A model generated the notes under the pieces. The model was not told where the DNA came from and ran no database searches. It saw only the letters and a list, made by a program, of their open reading frames with translations. A program made the position numbers and the translations under genes. From Desulfovibrio piger ATCC 29098 (GTDB lineage: Bacteria > Desulfobacterota > Desulfovibrionia > Desulfovibrionales > Desulfovibrionaceae), in the NCBI RefSeq assembly GCF_000156375.1, contig NZ_DS996359.1, positions 117,065 to 181,064 on the forward strand: a stretch of 64,000 bases of DNA, given 5' to 3'. Below are positions 14,711 through 24,876 of this stretch, piece after piece; position 1 is the first letter of the stretch; each line of letters opens with the position of its first letter.

Positions 14711-16120
<1,410 letters not shown>

Positions 16121-16135
16121 TCCGAGGTTTTTCAC

Positions 16136-17407
16136 ATGGCTGTTATCGCTAATCGTATCAAGGGCTTCGCGGACATGTATCCGCCGCAGAGCTCGCTGTT
16201 CACCCGCATGGAGAATACCGCGCGCGAGATCTTCGGCCGTTACGGCTTCGTGGAACTGCGCACCCCCGTGCTGGAATACACCGACCTGTTCAAGCGCTCC
16301 ATCGGTGAAGAGACCGACGTGGTGCAGAAAGAGATGTTCACCTTCCCGGACCGCAAGGGCCGCATGATGACCATGCGCCCCGAAGCCACGGCCGGCGTCA
16401 TGCGCGCCTATGTGGAAGATGCCCGCTACAGCCGCGAGTCCGTGAGCCGCCTGTTCACCACCGGTCCCATGTTCCGCTACGAGCGCCCCCAGAAGGGCCG
16501 CATGCGCCAGTTCCACCAGATCAACTGCGAGTGCCTGGGCTCCCACAGCCCCTACGCCGACGCGGATCTGATCATCATGCTCACGCGCTTCCTCACCGCG
16601 CTGGGCCTCAAGGACCTGACGCTCAAGCTCAACTCCCTGGGCTGCGCCCACTGCCGCCCTCTGTTCAAGCAGGCCCTGGTGGACTATCTGCACCGTCAGG
16701 ACTGCTGTGACCAGCTGTGCGAGGACTGCACCCGCCGCATGGAGACCAACCCCCTGCGCGTGCTGGACTGCAAGCAGGAAAAATGCCGCTGCGTCACCGA
16801 CGAGGCGCCCCGCCTGCTGGACTACAACTGCCCCGAGTGCAAGGAACACTTCGACACCGTGCTGCGCCTGCTGGACGCCGCCGGGGTCAAGTACGAGATC
16901 GACCACCGTCTGGTGCGCGGTCTGGACTACTATTGCCGCACCACCTTCGAGGTGGTAAGCGGAAGCATCGGTGCGCAGGCCGCCGTGGCCGGTGGCGGCC
17001 GTTATGACGGCCTGGTCAAGAGCGTGGGCGGCCCCGACGTGCCCGGCGTGGGCTTTGCCTGCGGCATGGAACGCCTGGCCCTCATGCTCGGGGACGAAGA
17101 AGCCCCCCGCCCGGATTTCTATGCCGTGGCCATGGACGCGCAGAGCCGCGACCTGAGCTTCGGCCTGGTGCAGCGCCTGCGCGGCCTGGGCCTCAAGGGC
17201 GAGATGAATTTCAGCGATGCCGGTTTCAAGGGCCTGATGCGTCAGGCGGGCAAGTCCAATGCCCGTTTCTGCTGCATCATGGGTCCCGATGAAGCGGCCG
17301 CCGGCGCCGTGGTCGTCAAAGACATGGACAGCGGTGAGCAGCAGACCCTGTCCCTGGATGCCGCGGCGGACTTCCTTGCTGCCAATTCTGACAATGGGAA
17401 AAAATAA
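16136..17407 (+). CDS. hisS: Histidyl-tRNA synthetase
   Basis: This class II aminoacyl-tRNA synthetase (423 aa) charges tRNA-His. The start region GFADMYPP, the motif 2 region ([17 protein letters not shown]) and the histidine motif [13 protein letters not shown] are all present. The C-terminal anticodon-binding domain is complete. A cysteine-rich insertion ([21 protein letters not shown] and CPEC, roughly residues 178-240) looks like a metal-binding element found in some bacterial HisRS. Its stop overlaps the aspS start by one base (TAATG). Confidence 0.96.
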   Translation: MAVIANRIKGFADMYPPQSSLFTRMENTAREIFGRYGFVELRTPVLEYTDLFKRSIGEETDVVQKEMFTFPDRKGRMMTMRPEATAGVMRAYVEDARYSRESVSRLFTTGPMFRYERPQKGRMRQFHQINCECLGSHSPYADADLIIMLTRFLTALGLKDLTLKLNSLGCAHCRPLFKQALVDYLHRQDCCDQLCEDCTRRMETNPLRVLDCKQEKCRCVTDEAPRLLDYNCPECKEHFDTVLRLLDAAGVKYEIDHRLVRGLDYYCRTTFEVVSGSIGAQAAVAGGGRYDGLVKSVGGPDVPGVGFACGMERLALMLGDEEAPRPDFYAVAMDAQSRDLSFGLVQRLRGLGLKGEMNFSDAGFKGLMRQAGKSNARFCCIMGPDEAAAGAVVVKDMDSGEQQTLSLDAAADFLAANSDNGKK

Positions 17408-19263
17408 TGACTGAACAGACGCAAAGCCTGGACGTGCAGCAGGAGCACCAGAAGTTCATCGAAGACCTCGGCGACTGGACCCGCAGCCACACTTGCGGCC
17501 AGCTGACCCTGGACAACGATGGACAGACGGTCTGCCTCATGGGCTGGGTGCAATACCGCCGCGACCACGGCGGCCTCATCTTCGTGGACCTGCGTGACCG
17601 TGAAGGTCTGACCCAGGTCGTTTTCAGCCCCGATATCGCTCCCGCCGCGCACGAGAACGCGCACATCCTGCGTTCCGAATACGTGCTGGCCATCAAGGGC
17701 GTGGTGCGTCCCCGTCCCGAGGGCATGACCAACCCCAACCTGGTCACCGGTGCCATCGAAGTGGTGGTGCATGAGTGGAAGCTGCTCAACACCTCCAAGA
17801 CCCCGCCCTTCGCCATCGAAGAACGCTGCGACGCCGGTGAGAACCTGCGCCTGGCCTGGCGTTATCTGGACCTGCGCCGTCCGCGCATGCAGGCCAACCT
17901 GCGCCTGCGCCACAAGGTGGCCCAGGCCATCCGCCGCCAGCTGGACGACGACGGCTTCCTGGAAGTGGAGACCCCGGTCCTCACCAAGTCCACGCCCGAA
18001 GGCGCCCGCGACTTCCTGGTGCCCAGCCGTCTCAACCCCGGCCAGTTCTACGCCCTGCCGCAGTCGCCCCAGCTGTTCAAGCAGCTGCTCATGGTGGGCG
18101 GTTTCGACCGCTACTTCCAGATCGTGCGCTGCTTCCGTGACGAAGACCTGCGTGCCGACCGCCAGCCCGAATTCACCCAGGTGGATATCGAGATGAGCTT
18201 CGTGGACGAGGAAAAGGTCATGACCATGGCCGAAAACCTCATGGCCCGCGTGTTCCACGACGTCATGGGCATGGACATCCCCCGTCCCTTCCCGCGCATG
18301 AAGTATGAAGAAGCCATGCGCCGCTACGGTGTGGACAAGCCCGATACCCGTTTCGGTCTGGAGCTGGTGGACATCACCGACATCGTGCGCGGTTCCGGCT
18401 TCAAGCTCTTTGCCCAGGCCAAGCTGGTCAAGGCCATGAAGGTGCCCGGCGGCGAAGCCATGACCCGCAAGGAGATCGACGCCTACACCGAGTTCGTCAA
18501 GATCTACGGCGCCATGGGCCTGGCCTGGATCAAGATCAAGGAAAACGAGTGGCAGTCGCCCATCGCCAAGTTCCTGTCCGAAGAAGAACGCGCCGGCATC
18601 CGTGAGGCCCTGGACCTCCAGGTAGGCGACATCGTCTTCTTCCAGGCCGGCGAGCCCGCCATGGTCAACGCCGCCCTGGGCAACCTGCGCGTGCACCTGG
18701 GCAACCAGCTGGGCCTGATCCCCGAGAACACCTTCAACTTCCTGTGGGTGACGGAATTCCCGCTGTTCGAATACAGCGAGGAAGAAAAGCGCTACGTGGC
18801 CTGCCACCATCCCTTCACCTCGCCCGCGCCCGGTCATCTGGAGATCATGAACAGCGACCCGGCCCGTGCCCTGGCCCGTGCCTACGACATGGTGCTCAAC
18901 GGCAACGAAGTGGGCGGCGGTTCCATCCGCATCCACTCCGCCGAAGTGCAGCGCCACATGTTCCAGGCCCTGGGCTTCACGCCCGAGCAGGCCGAGGCCC
19001 AGTTCGGCTTCCTCATCCAGGCCCTGGAGCACGGTGCGCCGCCGCACGGCGGTCTGGCCTTTGGTCTGGACCGTCTGGTCATGCTGCTTTCCGGTGCGTC
19101 CAGCATCCGCGACGTCATCGCCTTCCCCAAGACCCAGAAGGCCACCTGCCTGATGACCGAGGCGCCCTCCACGGTGTCCGCGCGTCAGCTGCGTGAACTG
19201 GGCCTGCGCCTGCGCGAGACCGACAAGGAAGCCGCCAAACCCGCCGAGAACGCCCAGGCCTAG
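17407..19263 (+). CDS. aspS: Aspartyl-tRNA synthetase
   Basis: This bacterial-type AspRS (618 aa) has an N-terminal OB-fold anticodon-binding domain ([15 protein letters not shown]). The class II catalytic core carries motif 2 ([18 protein letters not shown]) and motif 3 ([14 protein letters not shown]), and a GAD domain is inserted between them. The length fits the bacterial family. Whether it also charges tRNA-Asn cannot be told from sequence. The start overlaps the hisS stop by one base, and def follows after 12 bases. Confidence 0.96.
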   Translation: MTEQTQSLDVQQEHQKFIEDLGDWTRSHTCGQLTLDNDGQTVCLMGWVQYRRDHGGLIFVDLRDREGLTQVVFSPDIAPAAHENAHILRSEYVLAIKGVVRPRPEGMTNPNLVTGAIEVVVHEWKLLNTSKTPPFAIEERCDAGENLRLAWRYLDLRRPRMQANLRLRHKVAQAIRRQLDDDGFLEVETPVLTKSTPEGARDFLVPSRLNPGQFYALPQSPQLFKQLLMVGGFDRYFQIVRCFRDEDLRADRQPEFTQVDIEMSFVDEEKVMTMAENLMARVFHDVMGMDIPRPFPRMKYEEAMRRYGVDKPDTRFGLELVDITDIVRGSGFKLFAQAKLVKAMKVPGGEAMTRKEIDAYTEFVKIYGAMGLAWIKIKENEWQSPIAKFLSEEERAGIREALDLQVGDIVFFQAGEPAMVNAALGNLRVHLGNQLGLIPENTFNFLWVTEFPLFEYSEEEKRYVACHHPFTSPAPGHLEIMNSDPARALARAYDMVLNGNEVGGGSIRIHSAEVQRHMFQALGFTPEQAEAQFGFLIQALEHGAPPHGGLAFGLDRLVMLLSGASSIRDVIAFPKTQKATCLMTEAPSTVSARQLRELGLRLRETDKEAAKPAENAQA

Positions 19264-19275
19264 CGGGAGGATGCC

Positions 19276-19788
19276 ATGATTCTGGATATTGTGACCTATC
19301 CCGCTGCCAGCCTGAAGGAAAAATGCGTGCCCGTGACGGAGATCACCGACGAGATCCGCCAGCTGGCCGCCGACATGCTGGAGACCATGTACGAGGCCCC
19401 CGGCGTGGGGCTGGCCGCCCCGCAGGTGGGCCGTAATATCCGCATGCTGGTCATGGACCCCGCCGCGCAGGACGAGGAGAAGCAGCCCCGGGTCGTCATC
19501 AACCCCGAACTGACCCTGAGCGAGGAGACCGTGCTCAGCCGTCAGGAAGGCTGCCTCTCCGTGCCCCTCAACTACCGGGCCGACGTGCAGCGCGCCGAGC
19601 GCGTGCACCTGCGTTACATGGATCTGGACGGCAAGATCGTGGAAGAGGATCTGGAAGGCTTTGCGGCCATCGTCATCCAGCATGAGGCCGACCATCTGGA
19701 CGGCACCCTCTTCATCGACCGCATCGGCCGCCTGCGCCGTTCCCTGTACGACACCCGGGTGAAGAAATGGCTCAAGCGCAAAGGATAG
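19276..19788 (+). CDS. def: Peptide deformylase
   Basis: This metalloprotease (170 aa) removes the formyl group from nascent proteins. All three family motifs are present: GVGLAAPQ, EGCLS and QHEADHLDG, which give the Cys and two His metal ligands and the catalytic Glu. GGAGGA precedes the ATG. The last 22 bases overlap the start of fmt, the enzyme that adds the formyl group, so the pair is probably translationally coupled. Confidence 0.97.
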   Translation: MILDIVTYPAASLKEKCVPVTEITDEIRQLAADMLETMYEAPGVGLAAPQVGRNIRMLVMDPAAQDEEKQPRVVINPELTLSEETVLSRQEGCLSVPLNYRADVQRAERVHLRYMDLDGKIVEEDLEGFAAIVIQHEADHLDGTLFIDRIGRLRRSLYDTRVKKWLKRKG

Positions 19789-20756
19789 TCTTTATGGGTA
19801 CTCCGGACCTGGCCGCCGCCGTGCTGCGGCGGCTGGTCCGGTGGCCCGGCGGCAATGTGGTGGCCGTCTACACCCAGCCTGACCGGCCCGCCGGCCGGGG
19901 CCACAAGCTGACGCCCTCGCCGGTGAAAAAGCTGGCCCTGGAGCTGGGCCTGCCCGTGCACCAGCCCCTGAACTTCCGTCAGGAAGGCGCGGTGGACGAG
20001 CTGGCGGCCCTTGAGCCCGACCTGCTGGTGGTGGCCGCCTACGGCCTCATCCTGCCGCAGGCCGTGCTGGACATCCCCACGGTGGACACCCTCAACGTGC
20101 ATACCTCCCTGCTGCCGCGCTACCGCGGCGCCGCGCCCATCCAGCGCGCCGTCATGGAAAACTGGCAGCCCGGGGATGTGACGGGCGTGTCCATCATGCG
20201 CATCGTGCCCGCCCTCGACGCCGGGCCGGTCTACGCCCAGTGCGAGGTGCCCATCGGCGAGCATACGGCGGGCAGCCTGCATGACGCCCTGGCCGAAGCC
20301 GGGGGCGAGCTGCTGCTCACGGTGCTGGACCAGCTTCGCGACGGCAGCGCCCAGGCCCGGGAACAGGACGAGAGCCGCGTCACCTATGCCGCCAAACTGG
20401 CCAAGGAAGACGGCTATATCGACTGGGACCGTCCGGCCGCCGAGGTCCACGCCCGTATCCGCGGCGTGACGCCCTGGCCCGGTGCGCGTCTCCAGGCCCG
20501 TTTCGACGGGCAGGATGAGCTGCTGCCCCTGCTGCTCCAGCCCGGCCGCGTGGACGAGCCCTGCGACGGTGTGCGGCCCGGCAGCCTGCGTACGGACAAG
20601 AAAGGCCTGTGCGTGGCCTGTGCCGACCGCTGGTACCGTCTGCTGGTGGTGCGCCCCCAGGGCCGCAAGGACATGGAGGCCGCGGCCTTCGTCAATGGTC
20701 ATCTGCGTCCGGCGCAGTATGGCGTGTGCGGCATGGCCGTGCCTTTTGGCGAGTAG
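19767..20756 (+). CDS. fmt: Methionyl-tRNA formyltransferase
   Basis: This 329-aa enzyme formylates initiator Met-tRNA using 10-formyl-tetrahydrofolate. The N-terminal motif RIVFMGTPDLA, the catalytic HTSLLPRYRGAAPIQ region and the C-terminal OB-like domain (GVTPWPGARL) are typical. The only start that keeps the conserved N-terminus is the ATG inside def, 22 bases before the def stop. It ends the purF-fmt run; a palindromic hairpin and a terminator follow. Confidence 0.96.
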   Translation: MAQAQRIVFMGTPDLAAAVLRRLVRWPGGNVVAVYTQPDRPAGRGHKLTPSPVKKLALELGLPVHQPLNFRQEGAVDELAALEPDLLVVAAYGLILPQAVLDIPTVDTLNVHTSLLPRYRGAAPIQRAVMENWQPGDVTGVSIMRIVPALDAGPVYAQCEVPIGEHTAGSLHDALAEAGGELLLTVLDQLRDGSAQAREQDESRVTYAAKLAKEDGYIDWDRPAAEVHARIRGVTPWPGARLQARFDGQDELLPLLLQPGRVDEPCDGVRPGSLRTDKKGLCVACADRWYRLLVVRPQGRKDMEAAAFVNGHLRPAQYGVCGMAVPFGE

Positions 20757-20772
20757 GGCAGGATATTTTTTT

Positions 20773-20815
20773 GTGGGGGAAGGGGCGTTTTTGTAAAAAC
20801 TGCCCCTTCCCCCAC
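20773..20815. repeat. Palindromic repeat family 2, copy C
   Basis: GTGGGGGAAGGGGC pairs with its complement around an inner TTTTT/AAAAA stem. A nearly identical hairpin in the opposite orientation lies at 26839-26888. The T-run is inside the hairpin rather than behind it. Confidence 0.65.
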
Positions 20816-20911
20816 GCCCCCAACCCCGAAAAAATGTTATCCAGGTGACGTCACCCGTCCCCGTCGCTGACTGGCGGGCAGTGACAGCGCACATGGACCG
20901 AAAAGAGAGAG

Positions 20912-20950
20912 GAAAGGCCGCTCCTGACGGAGCGGCCTTTCTGTTTTTTG
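20912..20950 (+). terminator. Terminator of the purF-fmt run
   Basis: AAAGGCCGCTCC pairs with GGAGCGGCCTTT around TGAC and is followed by a T-rich stretch. It lies about 155 bases behind fmt. Confidence 0.8.
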
Positions 20951-21039
20951 CGGGTGGCTGCTGTCTGCGGCAGCAAGCTCTGGGTTTGGGGGATCCTCAG
21001 TGCAGGATGCGTCCCCCCTTAATCATATTGTCCTGAGTA

Positions 21040-21120
21040 AAGCGCATTTGGGGGAGGATGGGGGCTTGGGGGAAGGGACCCCCTTTTTGCGCTAGGCAAA
21101 GGGGGTCCCTTCCCCCAAAA
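21040..21120. repeat. Palindromic repeat family 1, short copy B
   Basis: A GCGCATTTGGGGGAGGATG flank leads into perfect 21-bp arms at 21066-21086 and 21098-21118, with an 11-base loop. It is the same design as 2953-3040. It abuts the 3' end of the leftward P-type ATPase gene (stop at 21128). Confidence 0.75.
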
Positions 21121-21127
21121 AACCTTC

Positions 21128-22996
21128 CTACCTTCCGGCCTCCTTGTGGCGCCAGTTCAGGAGCAGGGCCGAGTTGATGATGACCAGCACCGAACCGGCA
21201 TTGTGGACGAGGGCGCCCAGCACCGGCGAGAGCAGACCGCCCATGGCCAGGAAGATGGCCGCGAAATTGAGGATCATGGAGAAGGACAGATTGAGGGTGA
21301 TGGTGCGCATCATGCGCCGGGCCAGGGCAAAGATGTGCGGCAGCTCCTTGATGTCGTCATTGACCAGGGCCATGTCGGCGGCATCCACGGCGATGTCGCT
21401 GCCGATACCGCCCATGGCCACGCCCACGAAGGCTTTTTTCAGGGCGGGCGCGTCATTGATGCCGTCACCGATCATGCAGACGGGCCGTTCCTGACGCTGA
21501 CTGTCCGCGATCCATTCCAGCTTGTCGGCGGGCAGGCAGTTGGCGCGCACGCCGTCCAGGGCCAGGCCCGCGCTGACGCTGCGGGCGGCGGCTTCGTTGT
21601 CGCCGGTCAGCAGCATGGTGGATACGCCCGCGTCCCGCAGGCCCTGCAGGGTGGCGGCAGCCGTGTGGCGCAGGCTGTCGGCCAGGGCGATGAAACCGGC
21701 AAAACGTCCGTCCAGGGCCACATAGACGAGGCTCTGGCCCGCATCAAGGGCACGCTGTGCCGCGTCCCTTTCCGTGGGGGACAGCTCGATGCCGTTGTCC
21801 TGCAACAGGGCAGGGTTACCCGCCAGCAGCGCATGGCCGTCCACTCGGGCGAAGACGCCGCGCCCGGGCAGCATGCGGAAATCCTCGGCTTCGGGGATGT
21901 CCCGGGTGCCCGCGTCCCGCACGATGGCCTTGCCCAGCGGATGTTCGGAGCGCCGCTCCGCGGCCGCGGTCAGGACATGCAGCTGCTGCGGCGCGAGCTC
22001 GGGCAGGGCGCTGTGTACGGCGGCCACGCCGGGGGTGCCCCGGGTCAGGGTGCCGGTCTTGTCGAAAGCCACGACCTTGACGCGGGCCAGACGCTCCAGC
22101 GCGTCCCCTTCCTTGACCAGCACGCCGTGGCGGGTGGCATTGCCGATGGCGGCCATGATGGCCGTAGGCGTGGCCAGCACCAGGGCGCAGGGGCAGAAGA
22201 CCACCAGGATGGTCACGGCGCGCAGCACTTCGCCGGTCACGATCCAGGTGCCCGCAGCGGCGGTCAGGGCCGTGACCACGATCCAGGTGGCCCAGCGGTC
22301 GGCCAGGCTCACGATACGGGCCTTGCCCGCGTCGGCGGACTGCACCAGGCGGATCATGCGCTGCAGGGAGCTGTCCTCGCCCACCTTGACGGCGCGCATG
22401 TCGAAGGCACCGAACTGGTTCACCGTGCCGCTGGACACCGCATCGCCGGGGCCCTTGTCCACGGGCAGGGACTCGCCTGTCATGACCGACTGGTCGATGG
22501 CCGTCTGGCCGCTGACGATGATGCCGTCCACAGGGATGGTCTCGCCGGGCAGCACGCGCAGCAGGTCGTCCACGCGCACTTCTTCGGCGGGGATGATGCT
22601 CTCGGCGCTGCCGTCCAGGCGGCGGGCCGTGCGCGGGGTCAGGTGCACCAGCCGCTCGATGCCCGCCCGGGCCTTGGCCACGGTGCGTTCCTCCAGCAGG
22701 GCGCCCAGCTGCATGATGAAGGCCACCTCACCGGCGGCGAAGATCTCACCGATGATGACGGACGCCAGCAGGGCCAGCGAGACCAGCACGTCGGCCTTGA
22801 TGTCGAAGCGCGTGAACAGGCCTTCGGCGCCTTCCTTGATGATGGGCACGCCGCACAGCAGCACGGCCAGCCAGGCCGGGTCCACAGGACCGGGGACAAG
22901 TTCCAGAAAACTCAGCAGCAGGGCCACTGCCGATATGCCCAGGGCCAGTGCCTGCCGGGGCTCTTCCCTGAGCCATTCCTTGACGTCTGCCAGCAT
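21128..22996 (-). CDS. Heavy-metal P-type ATPase without metal-binding domain
   Basis: This P1B-type metal efflux ATPase has 622 aa from the ATG at 22996, which AAGGAGG precedes closely. Upstream in-frame starts lack such a site and run through the promoter. The membrane CPC motif (FCPCALVLATP), the phosphorylation site DKTGTLT, the SEHPLG motif and GDGINDAPAL are intact. No N-terminal HMA domain is present. The last helices read LVHNAGSVLVIINS, closer to the HNxxS group (CtpC-like) than to classic CopA or ZntA, so the metal is uncertain. It lies behind the csoR-type gene with an operator-containing promoter between the two. Confidence 0.9.
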   Translation of the reverse strand: MLADVKEWLREEPRQALALGISAVALLLSFLELVPGPVDPAWLAVLLCGVPIIKEGAEGLFTRFDIKADVLVSLALLASVIIGEIFAAGEVAFIMQLGALLEERTVAKARAGIERLVHLTPRTARRLDGSAESIIPAEEVRVDDLLRVLPGETIPVDGIIVSGQTAIDQSVMTGESLPVDKGPGDAVSSGTVNQFGAFDMRAVKVGEDSSLQRMIRLVQSADAGKARIVSLADRWATWIVVTALTAAAGTWIVTGEVLRAVTILVVFCPCALVLATPTAIMAAIGNATRHGVLVKEGDALERLARVKVVAFDKTGTLTRGTPGVAAVHSALPELAPQQLHVLTAAAERRSEHPLGKAIVRDAGTRDIPEAEDFRMLPGRGVFARVDGHALLAGNPALLQDNGIELSPTERDAAQRALDAGQSLVYVALDGRFAGFIALADSLRHTAAATLQGLRDAGVSTMLLTGDNEAAARSVSAGLALDGVRANCLPADKLEWIADSQRQERPVCMIGDGINDAPALKKAFVGVAMGGIGSDIAVDAADMALVNDDIKELPHIFALARRMMRTITLNLSFSMILNFAAIFLAMGGLLSPVLGALVHNAGSVLVIINSALLLNWRHKEAGR

Positions 22997-23111
22997 GGAG
23001 CCTCCTTGTCTGTCCGGGGCGTCATGAGCATCGCAAGTCCGGCATGTGCCGGAAGGCTCTGCGGCGGATGTGCGCGGGGACAGGCGGGTGGAAAAGTATT
23101 CGATCGGCCTC

Positions 23112-23140
23112 AAGATACCTATAGGGGTATAGGTAGTCAA
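23112..23140 (-). promoter_or_regulatory. P-type ATPase promoter with CsoR-type operator
   Basis: On the - strand TTGACT (23140-23135) and TATCTT (23117-23112) are 17 bases apart. The spacer region is occupied by a perfect inverted repeat at 23116-23135: TACCTATA, GGGG, then TATAGGTA. A G-tract flanked by A/T-rich arms is the known operator style of the CsoR/RcnR family. The position predicts repression by blocking polymerase. Confidence 0.75.
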
Positions 23141-23172
23141 GCAGGGGCCAAAAAAAAACCGGGCAAGCCCGG

Positions 23173-23448
23173 CTAGCTGCGACGGGAAAAATGTTCCACG
23201 GCCTTGGCAAAGGCTGCGATGGTGGCGTCGGCATCCCCGTGTTCGATGCCGTCGCGCACGCAGTGCTGCAAATGGCCTTCCAGCACGATCTGGCCCACCC
23301 GGTGCAGGGCGCCCTTGACCGCGTTGATCTGGATGAGGATGTCCTCACAGGGCACGTCCTTGTCGATCATCTGGTCGATGGCCTGCAGCTGGCCCATGAG
23401 CTTCTTCATCCGGCGGTGCAGGTTCTCCGCATCCATGCATTTTCTCAT
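23173..23448 (-). CDS. CsoR/RcnR family metal-sensing repressor
   Basis: This is a four-helix metal-responsive repressor (91 aa, DUF156). Ligand positions read by alignment are Cys in DKDVPCEDI and His and Cys in EGHLQHCV. This is the C-H-C set of Cu(I)-sensing CsoR, rather than the H-C-H-H set of Ni/Co-sensing RcnR. ATG at 23448 has AAGGAGGA just upstream. A second Met at 23436 is less likely. It sits directly upstream of the P-type ATPase gene, whose promoter carries the matching palindrome. Confidence 0.88.
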   Translation of the reverse strand: MRKCMDAENLHRRMKKLMGQLQAIDQMIDKDVPCEDILIQINAVKGALHRVGQIVLEGHLQHCVRDGIEHGDADATIAAFAKAVEHFSRRS

Positions 23449-24025
23449 ACGTCCTCCTTTCAGGGCAGGGGACATTATTGCGGGCCGTCTGTCAAGAGGA
23501 GGGCAGATACGGGGCCGGGGTATGCTCCGGCTCCTGTCCGCCTGCGGCTATTCCTCTCCGCGCCCTGAAGCCGGCGGCTGCGTCACACGGAGGGCAGAGG
23601 TGTTCCTGAGGGCGTTTTTTCCGGCGACGTGTCTGCCAGGCAGGGAGATGGCGCACGCCTTTTGTGTGCAGGGATAGGGAAGGGGCATACGGCCGGGCGC
23701 CGTTCGGAGGGCTGCCCTCCCGGAAGCGAACGGGGGCAAGCCCGCGTCTTCCCAAACGAATCACGGCAGGCACGGACCTCCGCTGTCACCGGGAGGGGAG
23801 CCCAGGGGCATCTGTTGTCCCGGCGGGCTTTGGTGTAGGATGGGGCGCTGCGACCGTGACGGTGAGCCTGTCTGGTGTGCCCTGAAGGGCCCTGTCATGG
23901 CGGGCCATATGAGCGCTTTTTTTTCTTTTTTTGATGCCCGGCATGGCTGATGGCCCAAAATGCCGTACAGGGCATCTGTGGGCCATCTCGGCCGTGTGGC
24001 CGTTTTTGGCCTTCACTGGAGTCCT
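23449..24025. other. 577-bp region without a recognisable gene
   Basis: Overlapping short open frames exist on both strands, but none has a good ribosome binding site plus protein-like composition. A small GGAGGGC/GCCCTCC hairpin lies near 23707-23721. No promoter-quality element is seen except the likely promoter zone for DUF116 near the right end. Confidence 0.35.
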
Positions 24026-24871
24026 ATGCTGCGAAAGTCTCCCTATTCCCTGCCTGCCAGCCAGTACGGCGGCGGGCGCAAGCGCATCTTCATCGGCCTG
24101 ATGCTGGCCTCCTGTTGCGTGGCCTGTCTGGCCCTGGCCTTCTTCCTCATCCTGCCCTGGTCGGACTATGGCCAGACCCTCACCTGGCTGCCGCTGTTGT
24201 GCATGCTGGTGGGCGGGGCAGGCATCCTGGCTCTGCTCTGGATGTGCGGCACGCTGGTCTGGCATGTCTACACGGGGCGTTACCTCCCCGGGGTGAGCAG
24301 CGTGCGCCATGTGACCATCCGGCTCTTCTTCCCGCTCATGGAGCTGCTGGCGAAAGTGGTGCGCATGGAGCGCAAGCGGGTGCGGCATTCCTTCATCAAG
24401 GTCAACAATGAGCTGGTGCTGGCCGACCGCCCGCGCGTGCGGCCGGAGCGCCTGCTCCTGCTGCTGCCGCACTGCATCCAGCGCAGTGCCTGCCCGCACC
24501 GGCTCAACCATAATGTGGACCTGTGCCGCCGTTGCGGGCAATGTCCCGTGGGCGGCCTGTTGCAGCTGCGGGACCGTTACGGTTTCCATCTGGCACTGGC
24601 CACCGGCGGTACCATCGCCCGGCGCATCGTGGTCCAGACGCGGCCCCGCATGATCATCGCCGTGGCCTGCGAACGTGACCTCACCTCCGGTATCCAGGAC
24701 AGTTACCCCTTGCCCGTCTTCGGCATCCTCAACCAGCGCCCTTGCGGCCCCTGCCTGGACACGCTGGTGTCCCTTGCGGCCGTGGAGGGGGCCGTACGCC
24801 TGTTCCTCGGGCTTGAGGATACGGGACAGTCCGAGGATAACACTAAAAATAATCATTTTATTTCAAAGTGA
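24026..24871 (+). CDS. DUF116 domain protein
   Basis: This 281-aa protein has two membrane segments near the N-terminus (about 25-50 and 57-80) and then a cytoplasmic DUF116 domain. Cysteines cluster in the C-terminal half (CIQRSACPHR, CRRCGQCPVG and CGPCLDT), which suggests metal or iron-sulfur binding. The family has no settled function. GGAG sits just before the ATG at 24026. The stop overlaps a GTG of the next gene (GTGA), so it is probably coupled with rsmB. Confidence 0.85.
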   Translation: MLRKSPYSLPASQYGGGRKRIFIGLMLASCCVACLALAFFLILPWSDYGQTLTWLPLLCMLVGGAGILALLWMCGTLVWHVYTGRYLPGVSSVRHVTIRLFFPLMELLAKVVRMERKRVRHSFIKVNNELVLADRPRVRPERLLLLLPHCIQRSACPHRLNHNVDLCRRCGQCPVGGLLQLRDRYGFHLALATGGTIARRIVVQTRPRMIIAVACERDLTSGIQDSYPLPVFGILNQRPCGPCLDTLVSLAAVEGAVRLFLGLEDTGQSEDNTKNNHFISK

Positions 24872-24876
24872 TACCT

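Noticed and set aside
20845-21036. 63-codon frame behind fmt
   Set aside because: It runs through a terminator hairpin and has no ribosome binding site.
23629-23885. Short Arg/Pro-rich frames in the csoR-DUF116 gap
   Set aside because: There are overlapping frames on both strands with no ribosome binding site and no protein-like pattern.
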